From NCBI GenBank assembly GCA_963668325.1, contig OY764222.1:2046001-2110000 (forward strand): DNA of 64,000 bases, in the 5' to 3' direction. The DNA comes from MPNP01 sp963668325 (GTDB lineage: Bacteria > Pseudomonadota > Alphaproteobacteria > Rhodobacterales > Rhodobacteraceae). The notes below the pieces were generated by a model. That model saw only the letters and a program-made list of their open reading frames with translations, ran no database searches and was not told the origin of the DNA. Of this stretch, positions 28,322 to 36,548 are shown piece after piece (the stretch's first letter is position 1; each line of letters starts with the position of its first letter). Position numbers and translations under genes: made by a program.

Positions 28322-28723
28322 TCATGAAACTGGATTCGCAATGATGATGCTAATACAGTGTCATTTTCTGCCAAAAAGGTGCCAATGACCTTAGCACTAA
28401 GGGGGAAGGGCTTAATGTTGGGTTTGTTGCGCAAAGATAAATGCAAGGTCAATATGTGCTTATAAATTATGAAGATAAATTTCATCCCACCCACCTGTAT
28501 GATTAGCGTGCAAACAATGCCTTTGAGAACCAGAATTATATAACTGCAAGCTGCATAAACGTAATTTATACACCGATCAAAAAGAAAGGATTGTTCGAAC
28601 TCTATGATCTGGGGTAGGCCTAATTGTCGACAAAATTTCTGCTACCAGGTTAACAACAATTTTTTATGAGGGATTCGGTTTTGCTCGATATTATGGGATT
28701 AACCCATTAAATGAGGTCCACCT
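28322..28723. other. Intergenic stretch, no gene recognised
   Basis: About 400 bases between the M81 peptidase and the TIM-barrel-like gene. No frame has both a plausible ribosome site and a recognisable protein. No TGTAA-N5-TTACA copy is present. A promoter for the next gene presumably lies in the AT-rich last 100 bases, but I cannot place it. Confidence 0.5.
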
Positions 28724-29911
28724 ATGGTTAACTGGAAATCGATTTACACATTTGCTTGGGATTTAGCTGAGCAGGGCATTGATACTTCAATCGCAGAGTT
28801 TAGGGGCCTTGGACTCAACACTGTAACCATTGCAGGTAGTTACCACTCCGGGAAGTTCCTTAGCCCTCGTTCTTCATCACCTGTCGTATTTCCAGAAGAT
28901 GGAACAGTGTATTTTCACCCTGATCCATCTTGCTACGGTAAAATCAAACCAATTCCAAATTCAATTCTTGCCTCCAGGGATATCCTTGGTGAATTGGTAC
29001 GGAAGTCTAAAATTGCGGTCAATGTTTGGCTTGTTTTACTTCACAACACAAAACAAGGCGAAAGAAATCTGAAGGATTGTGTTACAAATGCTTTTGGTGA
29101 CAAATATGTTTACAATCTATGTCCATCCTCTCCACACTCAAGGGAATATGCCGTAGGACTTGCAACCGATGTTTCCACCAACTATCCGATTGTAGGGGTT
29201 TCTATCGAGTCGCCAGGATTTACCCCTTTTGTTCATGGGTTTCATCATGAATTCAATTTGATTCAATCCAATCAATGGCTTGAAAACCTGCTAGGATTAT
29301 GCTTCTGCGAAAATTGTCTGAATGGTGCTGCTAAAAACGGTATTGATGCCACTAGGTTGCAAGGACGGGTCAAGAGTTGGATACACGATTATCTTGCCAG
29401 TGAAATTGACTTTCCTGAAGACATGGCTGAAAGCTTTTGGCTGGCCGATATGGCGACTGATAGTGAATTGTTGGCCTTCATGGCATGGAGGTGTCTAGTG
29501 GTTACATCGCTTGTTAGCGAAATCAGGGCGGCTGTTGCAAGTCATATTTCTGTTGCGGTCATTCCATCGGTAGGTCGACCGACCGCAAATGCATGGTATG
29601 AAGGCAGCAATTTAGCAGATCTTCGAGAAATAGCGGGCCACTTGGAAATTTGTCTCTATGAACCAAATTCACATCGAGCGGTAGCAGATTTTGTCGATGT
29701 CCGCCGACGGCTTGGAACTGCTGATGGGCTTAGGTGCATCATTAGACCATCTGCTCCTGACCTAAATTCTCCTAGTGAAGTTCGTGCCACAGTTTCGTTT
29801 ATCGCAGGACAAGGTGTAGATGGTATCAGTTTTTACAATTGGGGATTCCTTCGTAAGCACAATCTTCGCTCTATTTCCGAAGCACTGAAACATATTGAAA
29901 CCCAAGGGTAG
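28724..29911 (+). CDS. Uncharacterised TIM-barrel-like protein, transporter-linked
   Basis: 395 residues with no signal peptide. The pattern of alternating strands and helices (YTFAWDLAEQGIDTSIAEFRGLGLNTVTIAGSYHSG at the start; a late GVDGISFYNWGF) looks like a glycosidase-style TIM barrel. A motif LCFCENCLNGA at about 195-205 has three closely spaced cysteines. It resembles conserved hypothetical proteins found beside sugar importers, but I know no assigned reaction. It sits between the M81 peptidase and a sugar ABC operon, so hydrolysis or isomerisation of the imported compound is a guess from context. Confidence 0.55.
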   Translation: MVNWKSIYTFAWDLAEQGIDTSIAEFRGLGLNTVTIAGSYHSGKFLSPRSSSPVVFPEDGTVYFHPDPSCYGKIKPIPNSILASRDILGELVRKSKIAVNVWLVLLHNTKQGERNLKDCVTNAFGDKYVYNLCPSSPHSREYAVGLATDVSTNYPIVGVSIESPGFTPFVHGFHHEFNLIQSNQWLENLLGLCFCENCLNGAAKNGIDATRLQGRVKSWIHDYLASEIDFPEDMAESFWLADMATDSELLAFMAWRCLVVTSLVSEIRAAVASHISVAVIPSVGRPTANAWYEGSNLADLREIAGHLEICLYEPNSHRAVADFVDVRRRLGTADGLRCIIRPSAPDLNSPSEVRATVSFIAGQGVDGISFYNWGFLRKHNLRSISEALKHIETQG

Positions 29912-30207
29912 CCCCTTGCTACCAACTTATTGACAGCAACGCAGCTGGTAAAAGGCAACTTACAGCAGGCTTGTTCCTATTGACCGGTTGTTTTGATATT
30001 TTATGTTGATTAAGCCATGCCATTATGCTGTTTGCGAACTGTCAGTATGAATATTCATCTAAATTATTAAACATTGGCACGAAACAGGCTTGATAGATTG
30101 GCCAGGTATTCTCCTTCTGATTATCTGATGTGTAAATGATAGTTGGTTACATGATGCCGTTAATGGACAATATGGCTTAAATACTTCACCCAACCTCAAA
30201 TCAATTA

Positions 30208-30222
30208 TGTAATAAAATTACA
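30208..30222. promoter_or_regulatory. Operator-like palindrome TGTAA-N5-TTACA, copy 4
   Basis: TGTAATAAAATTACA within the 17-base palindrome ATGTAATAAAATTACAT. It is exactly 40 bases upstream of an identical copy, close to four helical turns. Confidence 0.72.
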
Positions 30223-30247
30223 TTTTTTGTTGATTTATAAAACATAA

Positions 30248-30262
30248 TGTAATAAAATTACA
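30248..30262. promoter_or_regulatory. Operator-like palindrome TGTAA-N5-TTACA, copy 5
   Basis: Identical to copy 4, 44 bases upstream of the binding-protein ATG, where a repressor would cover the promoter or early transcript. Confidence 0.72.
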
Positions 30263-30305
30263 TTTTGATTGTATATGGACATTTATTAGAAGTAAGGAGA
30301 CAGCC

Positions 30306-31574
30306 ATGAACTTCAGAAATTTATTGAACTCGACGATTACCATCGGGACATTAACAATAACGGCGATAATCGGAATTTGGGCTTTGCCAGCAATTGGTAG
30401 TGGTCAAGCATCTGGTGACATTACCATGATAAAAGGTCCGCATTCAGCTGATGAAGCTAAGTTCGAAGCCATGATTATTGAAGATTTCAAGGCAGTGGAA
30501 CCAGGGGTTAATGTTACCTTCACCACGTATGACTGGGCCAACATGAATGCCGAACTTACGGCGGGGTTTGCTAGTGGGAACCCTGCTGATGTGCTTTATT
30601 TAGTGGATCTTATCTACCCGAATTATGCGCAACAAGGTGCACTTCTGGATATGACAGATTTGGTTAATTCTGCAGAATGGTCTGATGAAAGGGCGCTAAT
30701 TCCAGCATTTGCCTGGAATCTTGCCGAACAAGGTGACGGGACATGGGGAGTTCCAGTTCTCGGTGCGGTTTATAACATTTTTATCAATAAAGACCTTCTT
30801 GCCGAGGCAGGAGTATTGGAAACATGGAATAATTCCTACGCCGACATGATGGATGCAGCGAAAAAGACAACTGGTGACGGTGTTTACGGATTTTCTGTTC
30901 GTACCAGAACAGGAGACTTCGCCTTTTGGGATTGGTTGCCATATGTACATAACGCAGGTGCAGACCTGTTGAATGACGATTGGACCGGTTGCGGTCTTTG
31001 GGGTGCGGAGGCAGCAACACAGTTCCTGATTGACATGCATTCAGCTGGAGTAACTCCACCGATTGGTGCTATGTCCACACAAGAGCAATTTGACCTTTTC
31101 AAGGGAGGCAAGATTGCAATTTATCATGGGGAAACGCCCCAGATAGGTGAGCTGAATGCAAATCACCCAGGTTTCGATTGGGATGTCGCTTATGCACCTC
31201 CTGGGGAACAAGGGCAAACGGTCATGGGTAATTTCGGAATATTAAGTATGGCTAGCGCTAGTCCCAATAAGGATGCGGCCTGGCAATTCATTAAGCATTG
31301 GGCATCCGGACCCCAGGTTGGTCGGTTTGCTGAACAGGTAAATTTACAGGTAGTCCGCGAAGATATAATTCCTGAAATGTTCGCCGATAATGCGGCTATG
31401 CGGAAGGTTCAGCAGGAGTTTGTTCCCCGTGTCCAAGGCATTCAACCCCATCCGCAAATATTGAAAATACTTCTATCAATCTGGCCAGTTGCCGAGCAAG
31501 CCTACCGAGGTGAAATGACTGGTGAAGAGACCATTGAGCGCATGTGTGCTATAACGGATGATATTATCGGTTAA
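30306..31574 (+). CDS. Sugar-type ABC transporter substrate-binding protein (family 1)
   Basis: 422 residues of the MalE/UgpB-like extracellular binding-protein family. An N-terminal hydrophobic segment (about 10-30) serves as signal peptide. The mature domain has the usual FTTYDWANMNAELTAGFASGNPADVLYLVD and a C-terminal NKDAAWQFIKHWASG element. It binds a carbohydrate or similar solute in the periplasm for the MalFGK-like genes that follow. Two operator-like palindromes precede it and a strong hairpin follows the stop. Confidence 0.92.
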   Translation: MNFRNLLNSTITIGTLTITAIIGIWALPAIGSGQASGDITMIKGPHSADEAKFEAMIIEDFKAVEPGVNVTFTTYDWANMNAELTAGFASGNPADVLYLVDLIYPNYAQQGALLDMTDLVNSAEWSDERALIPAFAWNLAEQGDGTWGVPVLGAVYNIFINKDLLAEAGVLETWNNSYADMMDAAKKTTGDGVYGFSVRTRTGDFAFWDWLPYVHNAGADLLNDDWTGCGLWGAEAATQFLIDMHSAGVTPPIGAMSTQEQFDLFKGGKIAIYHGETPQIGELNANHPGFDWDVAYAPPGEQGQTVMGNFGILSMASASPNKDAAWQFIKHWASGPQVGRFAEQVNLQVVREDIIPEMFADNAAMRKVQQEFVPRVQGIQPHPQILKILLSIWPVAEQAYRGEMTGEETIERMCAITDDIIG

Positions 31575-31588
31575 GGTATTCAAATTTT

Positions 31589-31609
31589 GGGGTCTCCTTC
31601 GGGGACCCC
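31589..31609 (+). promoter_or_regulatory. Intercistronic hairpin after sugar-binding-protein gene
   Basis: GGGGTCTCC and GGGGACCCC form a 9-bp stem (one G-T pair) around a TTC loop, 14 bases after the stop. There is no T-run, so it is probably a stabilising or partial-termination hairpin that favours binding-protein expression over the permeases. Confidence 0.7.
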
Positions 31610-31640
31610 ATAGTCTTGTGAAAGAAAAATAGTCAACAAC

Positions 31641-32528
31641 ATAAATCATAGGCGGTTACGCCGAAGATATTTAATACGCCGGAACTTAACGGCCTATTTA
31701 TTTCTTGCTCCCGCACTGATATTTTTCGGGATATTTCTGGTTTGGCCAGGATTGACGCTGTTTATTCAAACCTTCCAAACTGGAGGAGTAATGTCACCGG
31801 CAGTTTTCATTGGAATAAATAATTGGGAAAATACATTTTTTGACCCACTGGTATTAAAGACAATCTGGAACACAATTCGCTACTGCTTAATTGCAATTCC
31901 TGTAGTTTTTGTAGTGGCAATGCTGATTGCTTTGGCCTTGAGTTCGATAAATATCGGGCAAACGACCTTCAAGACAATCATATACTACCCTACTTTGCAG
32001 CCAATATTGATAGCTGCGCTCATGTTCACATTTGTATTGCACCAGGATTTTGGTGTTCTAAACATCATAATGCGAGCAATCACCGGCAAACCCGTGAATT
32101 TTCTTGGCGATGAAACTCTTGCAATGCCAACCATCGCGATGGTTGAGGTTTGGAAGGGTATGGGGTTCTGGGCATTGCTGTTTTTGGCTGGGATACAGAA
32201 TCTACCCCGTGACTTGTATCATGCAGCTGAGCTTGATGGTGCAGGACCTTTCCGGCGTTTCTTCCAACTTACCTTGCCCTTGCTAAAACCGACTTTTTTC
32301 TTTTCGGTGATTTTCGCCACAATTGTAAACCTACAAGTGTTTGATTCAATTTTTATTCTTACGGATGGTGGTCCCTTCCACTCAACTGCATCAACAACAT
32401 GGTATATTTACCGAAGTTTGTTTACATTCAACGAGCCCGGGTACGGTGCAACACTTTCGTTTGTTCTGGTCCTGGTAGTTCTGATACTAACAGCTTTGCA
32501 ATCTTATGCCTTCCAGGATAGAAATTAA
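31641..32528 (+). CDS. Sugar ABC transporter permease (MalF-like), start codon abnormal
   Basis: An inner-membrane permease with about six spans and the EAA loop (YHAAELDGAGPFRRFFQLTLPLL) that docks the ATPase. Homology-like coding clearly runs upstream of the first standard start in frame (TTG 31752). The codons before it read NHRRLRRRYLIRRN followed by LTAYLFLAPALIFFG, a standard first membrane segment. That segment has no ATG, GTG or TTG; the best-placed codon is ATA at 31641. Either AUA replaced AUG, or a one-base loss in the A-run at 31625-31629 cut a GTG start at 31618 out of frame, or the sequence is in error. The stop overlaps the next start by one base. Confidence 0.75.
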   Translation: MNHRRLRRRYLIRRNLTAYLFLAPALIFFGIFLVWPGLTLFIQTFQTGGVMSPAVFIGINNWENTFFDPLVLKTIWNTIRYCLIAIPVVFVVAMLIALALSSINIGQTTFKTIIYYPTLQPILIAALMFTFVLHQDFGVLNIIMRAITGKPVNFLGDETLAMPTIAMVEVWKGMGFWALLFLAGIQNLPRDLYHAAELDGAGPFRRFFQLTLPLLKPTFFFSVIFATIVNLQVFDSIFILTDGGPFHSTASTTWYIYRSLFTFNEPGYGATLSFVLVLVVLILTALQSYAFQDRN

Positions 32529-33391
32529 TGCAGCGACTGTTCGGTAGGAAAAGGAACGCTGTTTCATTACAACCGACCCTCCCTATGGTCTCAGTATCGT
32601 ACGGAATATTGTTGATTGCTGCAATCGTATCAATTGTTCCTTTTTTGTATATTTTGTCGACATCGATCAAAGATACGCGTTCGCTATTCAACTATCCACC
32701 TGATTGGATCCCTGATCAAATTTTCTGGGGAAATTATGTAAAATTATTTCAGGAAACGTCTTTCCTCAATTGGACATTGAATACATTTGCCATTGGGCTG
32801 ACAATTACCATTATGAAGCTGGTTATTGATGCTATGGCTGCATATTCGCTGGCTAAACTCCATTTTGTTGGAAAACGCCTGATTACTTCAACCTTGCTAA
32901 TGGCCGTAGCCATCCCTGTTGCCGCTCTTATCATCCCCCTTTTTTTCATAGTTCGTGATATGGGTCTGTTGAATACTTACTGGGCACTAATATTGCCTGC
33001 TTTGGCAAATCCACTTGGTATTTTTTTGCTACGAAGTTTTATCGTATCGTTACCAGACGACCTAATTTACTCAGCCAGGTTGGATGGTGCAAGTGAATTG
33101 AAAATTTTTACTCAGATGATTTTGCCCTTGATCAGTTCCGGGCTTGTGGTTCATGCAATATTTACATTCATGTTACAGTATACAAATTTCCTGTGGCCTC
33201 TGGTGGCAATCCAGACCGAGTCCAAACAGGTGCTTACTGTTGGTATTTCCAGTTTAAAATCGAACTTCGTTATTGACTGGGGGCTTATTTCTGCCGCATC
33301 TTTACTGGCAACCATACCGATTACGCTATTGTTCCTTGCCTTACAGCGGTTCTTTTTGGCCCAAAGTTTGTCCAGTGCCCTAAAAGGTTGA
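32528..33391 (+). CDS. Sugar ABC transporter permease (MalG-like)
   Basis: 287 residues and six predicted membrane segments. It has FLYILSTSIKDTRSLFNYPP near the N-terminus and an EAA-type loop (YSARLDGASELKIFTQMILPLI). It pairs with the preceding MalF-like permease. ATG shares a base with the preceding stop, and its own stop overlaps a possible TTG of the ATPase gene, giving tight coupling. Confidence 0.92.
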   Translation: MQRLFGRKRNAVSLQPTLPMVSVSYGILLIAAIVSIVPFLYILSTSIKDTRSLFNYPPDWIPDQIFWGNYVKLFQETSFLNWTLNTFAIGLTITIMKLVIDAMAAYSLAKLHFVGKRLITSTLLMAVAIPVAALIIPLFFIVRDMGLLNTYWALILPALANPLGIFLLRSFIVSLPDDLIYSARLDGASELKIFTQMILPLISSGLVVHAIFTFMLQYTNFLWPLVAIQTESKQVLTVGISSLKSNFVIDWGLISAASLLATIPITLLFLALQRFFLAQSLSSALKG

Positions 33392-33393
33392 CC

Positions 33394-34467
33394 ATGGAAG
33401 AAGTTGCAATAGAATTTCGGTCTGTTCGCAAAGAATTTGGTGACTTTGTGGCCATTCAGAATCTTGACTTGGCTATGCCTCAGCGGGAGTTTCTGGTTTT
33501 ATTGGGGCCGTCCGGCTGTGGTAAGAGTACGATACTCAAATTATTGGCAGGCATTGAAGACCCAACCTCAGGTGAAATTTTTGTCAACGGTGAACTTGTG
33601 AACTACTTGCTTCCAAGAGACCGCAACGTAGCCATGGTTTTTCAGAACTATGCACTTTATCCTCATATGACTGTGGCCCAGAACATTGCATACCCATTAA
33701 AAGCCAGAAGAGGGACATCAGGGAATAGGGCGGCGATAGCCGAGAAAGTCCAACAAGCAGCGGAGTTGGTTGAAATCACGGATCAGCTTGACAAACGACC
33801 ATCTGCCTTATCTGGAGGCCAACGTCAAAGAGTGGCTCTTGCCCGAGCATTGGTAAGAGATCCAGAGGTGTTTGTAATGGATGAGCCTCTGTCCAACTTG
33901 GACGCACAATTGCGGGATACCATGCGATATCATTTGATTACGCTCCATCGAAGAGTAGGAAAAGCCACGATTTATGTTACTCACGATCAACATGAGGCCA
34001 TGACTATGGCCGACAGGATTGTAGTCTTGAATGAAGGTAGTGTACAACAAATCGGAACTCCCTTTGAAGTATTCAACTCGCCTGTAAACACATTCGTTGC
34101 TGGCTTTGTGGGGCATCCAAGAATGAATCTCGTTCCAGGTTTATCACTTGGTGGTAATACCGTACAGGCTGGGTCATTTACCTTGGAGACCAATTGTAAT
34201 TCAGGCGAAAAAGGCACTCCTGTAATTGTTGGACTTCGACCAACTGATGCAAAACCTGAAGCCGGATCAAATAGTATTGCCGGTACAGTTTCAGCCTGTG
34301 AATTTACCGGTACTGACACGATCGTGACCCTTTCAACAGATACTTTGGATGGTCTTCGTTTTCGACAAATTGATCAGTCTTCTAATTTGGTAGGGGGTAC
34401 TACAATTTTTTCATATGCGCCAGAACATGTGCATGTTTTCAACCAGGATGGGCAGAGAATAGTTTAA
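33394..34467 (+). CDS. Sugar ABC transporter ATP-binding protein (MalK/UgpC-like)
   Basis: 357 residues from the ATG at 33394; a TTG two codons earlier also reads in frame. It has Walker A GPSGCGKST, signature LSGGQRQRVALARAL, Walker B VFVMDEPLSNLD, the H-loop YVTHDQHEAMTMADR and a C-terminal TOBE domain. It energises the MalFG-like permeases. The length with TOBE matches MsmK/UgpC ATPases. An IS element sits 16 bases beyond its stop, so the original downstream context of the operon has been altered. Confidence 0.93.
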   Translation: MEEVAIEFRSVRKEFGDFVAIQNLDLAMPQREFLVLLGPSGCGKSTILKLLAGIEDPTSGEIFVNGELVNYLLPRDRNVAMVFQNYALYPHMTVAQNIAYPLKARRGTSGNRAAIAEKVQQAAELVEITDQLDKRPSALSGGQRQRVALARALVRDPEVFVMDEPLSNLDAQLRDTMRYHLITLHRRVGKATIYVTHDQHEAMTMADRIVVLNEGSVQQIGTPFEVFNSPVNTFVAGFVGHPRMNLVPGLSLGGNTVQAGSFTLETNCNSGEKGTPVIVGLRPTDAKPEAGSNSIAGTVSACEFTGTDTIVTLSTDTLDGLRFRQIDQSSNLVGGTTIFSYAPEHVHVFNQDGQRIV

Positions 34468-34482
34468 GTGGAGAAGTTATTA

Positions 34483-35449
34483 GAGCCTGAATCATAAGTC
34501 ACATTGCTTGGCATTTTAAGCCAATACCCCCATTTTCACGGGCGATTCGACGCATCAAGAAGCGACATGCGGCCAGCGTTGACCAGCCTAATGAACTTGC
34601 CAGACTTCCCTCGTAATCTTTGGCCAAACGACGACATCTGCCCATCCAAGCGAAGGTACGCTCGACGATCCATCTTTGAAAAAGCACTTGAAACCCCGTG
34701 CCCTCCTTTGGTAGTCTGACAATCGTAAGGTCTGGACTGACCGTCAGCTCTTGCAACTTCGCCGCAAGTTTGGACCCCCGATAGCCACCATCAGCCCAGA
34801 GTTTGGTAATGGTCGGTGATGACGCCACCACCCGGAGAATTAAGTCCAAGGCACCATCACGATCCTGGACATCCGCAGGATGGATCGACATGACGAGTGG
34901 TGACCCGGCCGTATCCGTCATAATATGACGCTTGCGCCCATTGATTTTCTTGCCCGCATCATAACCCCTCGGACCACCACTTTCCGTGGTCTTGACGCTT
35001 TGGCTATCAATGATTGCCGCACTCGGTTCCTCGGACCGGCCGGCCAACCGTCTTGCTTGGGTGCGCAAATAAGTCAACATGGTGGTCAATACCCCACTTC
35101 GAGACCAGGTGTAAAAATAATTCTGGACCGTCGAAAATGGTGGATAGCAATCGGGAATAACGCGCCACTGACAACCGGTGGCCAGCATGTACTAGATGGC
35201 ATTAAAGACCTCGCGCAAGCAGGTTTTACGTGGTCGTCCCATACACCCCTGGGTGGGAAGAAAAGTTTCTATCACTTCCCACTCCTCATCGGTCACATCA
35301 CATTGCATATAATTGTCAACTCGCTTATATTTAACTCGATCGGCCTTGTCCCACGGCATGGCATACCTCCTTTTTTGGTTAATATTTGAAGGTGTAACAT
35401 ACACGTATGCAAGGCCGATTTCTACCTCATAGACTTATGGAACAGGCTC
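34483..35449 (-). mobile_element. IS5-family insertion sequence, defective
   Basis: 967 bases bounded by 18-base imperfect inverted repeats: GAGCCTGAATCATAAGTC on the left and, read inward from the right, GAGCCTGTTCCATAAGTC, matching at 14 positions. A TTA duplication flanks it on both sides (34480-34482 and 35450-35452), a 3-base target duplication fitting IS5-type transposition. It holds one transposase gene on the minus strand, broken by a nonsense codon. Composition is richer in GC than the neighbouring genes. Confidence 0.88.
34499..35404 (-). pseudogene. IS5-family DDE transposase, in-frame amber
   Basis: The frame runs from about 35404 to 34499 (301 codons) but has a TAG at 35192-35194 between FNAI and YMLATGCQWR. 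At this point relatives have a hydrophobic codon. The rest is intact: N-terminal DVTDEEWEVIETFLP, first aspartate in AAIIDSQSVK, second in LWADGGYRG, and the glutamate in WIVERTFAWMGR. So a single nonsense change inactivates an otherwise whole gene. The stop codon TGA lies inside the left inverted repeat. Confidence 0.88.
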
Positions 35450-35454
35450 TTAGA

Positions 35455-35472
35455 AAAGAATTGCCAATATTT
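35455..35472. repeat. 18-base direct repeat, left copy
   Basis: AAAGAATTGCCAATATTT, repeated exactly at 36336-36353. The two copies bracket the BrnT/BrnA segment. The IS right end lies three bases to the left of this copy. Confidence 0.8.
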
Positions 35473-35739
35473 TCACTTGAAGCCCCAGATCCTTTATAGG
35501 GTTTGACGGCCTACTATATCACAAGACATCAATGATGCTATCAGGTATAGTTTTTTCAACAAGCCATATATATAATGACGCTATAATCAAAATACGGTGA
35601 TCAAGGCAACTGTGACTGGTGTAGAACTGCTTTTGCACCACGACATCTCAGAACTCTGTGAAAAAATATTTGGGTAGTATCAGCCGGCGCCCCAGGATTC
35701 CTCTTGATTATTTGCTAGGTTTAGGTATATACATAAACC
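35473..35739. other. Intergenic segment ahead of brnT
   Basis: About 270 bases with no supported gene. A possible promoter for brnT is TTGATT followed 16 bases later by TATATA, ending about ten bases before the ATG. It also contains the small palindrome GTATATAC, a possible BrnA autoregulatory site. Confidence 0.35.
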
Positions 35740-35987
35740 ATGGTAACTATTGTCTGGGATGAGCCGAAACGGCAGACTAATCTGTCTCGGCACGGGTTGG
35801 ATTTTCTGACCTGGACGAATGGTTCTTCCTTGGTGCCGTGACGGTTCCCGCCAAGGAAAACCGTCATATGGCCATTGGGCGTTTGAATGAAGGAACCATT
35901 GCCGTGGTCTTCACTGTTCTAGGAACAGAAGGCGTTTCGGTGATCTCCATGCGTCCTGCAAGCCGCAAGGAAAGGAGGTTACTATGA
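35740..35987 (+). pseudogene. brnT: BrnT-type ribonuclease toxin, frameshifted
   Basis: The start reads MVTIVWDEPKRQTNLSRHGLDF, the BrnT N-terminus. The frame then shifts near 35803-35808, and the next frame continues DLDEWFFLGAVTVPAKENRHMAIGRLNEG and ISMRPASRKERRLL, the BrnT C-terminus. One missing base after the TTT codon explains it; relatives have DFADL here. BrnT is an mRNA-cleaving RelE-fold toxin normally neutralised and co-repressed by BrnA. The stop overlaps the brnA start (ATGA). Loss of toxin with retained antitoxin is a typical decay path, unless it is a sequence error. Confidence 0.85.
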
Positions 35988-36304
35988 CTGGCAAGAAGCA
36001 GACAGCAATTTCTAACACTGAGGAAGCTCGCATCCAGAAGATGATCGCATCTGACCCTGACAGTCCTGAACTGACAGATGACCAGATCGCTGCAGCCAAA
36101 CCATTTCCTGCGGCGTTCCCCGAGCTTGCCCAGAAGATGCGCAAGAACGTCGGCGGTCGCCCCAAATCGGCTTCGCCGAAGGTGCCCGTGTCAATCCGAC
36201 TGGATCAGGATATTGTCGCAAAATTCAAGGCAACTGGCCCGGGTTGGCAAAGCCGTATCAATGAAGTGTTGCGGAAATCTGCGTGCACTGACAGTAGCAC
36301 CTGA
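35984..36304 (+). CDS. brnA: BrnA antitoxin
   Basis: 106 residues. A charged N-terminal toxin-binding region is followed by a C-terminal ribbon-helix-helix-type section (KVPVSIRLDQDIVAKFKATGPGWQSRINEVLRK), diagnostic for BrnA. It binds BrnT and represses the brnTA promoter. An AAAGGAGG ribosome site precedes the ATG. Visibly GC-richer than the surrounding chromosome, suggesting recent acquisition. Confidence 0.92.
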   Translation: MTGKKQTAISNTEEARIQKMIASDPDSPELTDDQIAAAKPFPAAFPELAQKMRKNVGGRPKSASPKVPVSIRLDQDIVAKFKATGPGWQSRINEVLRKSACTDSST

Positions 36305-36335
36305 CCGACCCCATAAGGCCCCACCGGAAGGTTTC

Positions 36336-36353
36336 AAAGAATTGCCAATATTT
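36336..36353. repeat. 18-base direct repeat, right copy
   Basis: Exact second copy of the repeat at 35455-35472, located 32 bases after the brnA stop. Confidence 0.8.
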
Positions 36354-36548
36354 GCCAGGGAAGATAAATCCATACATGAAACCATGAGGAAGAAGGTTTC
36401 AAATTATAGCTTCATCAATTCTCAATATGGGGAGGAGATTATACCAAATGATGGATGCTGTTAGGTTCCAATCCTACAAAGTGTTTAAGTCAGGAAATCA
36501 ATAGGTCATTTCTTTTCATCAATAATTGATGCAAGGAATAAATGTTCG

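Larger units (their letters stand above)
29912..30305. other. Regulatory intergenic region ahead of the sugar-importer operon
   Basis: 394 bases without a convincing ORF. The last 100 bases are very AT-rich and hold two identical palindromes (see the entries at 30208 and 30248) just before the ribosome site AAGGAG at 30294-30299 of the binding-protein gene. Confidence 0.7.

Noticed and set aside
28425..28445. GGGTTTGTTGCGCAAAG, reminiscent of an IS6-type end
   Set aside because: No matching inverted copy and no transposase remnant nearby.
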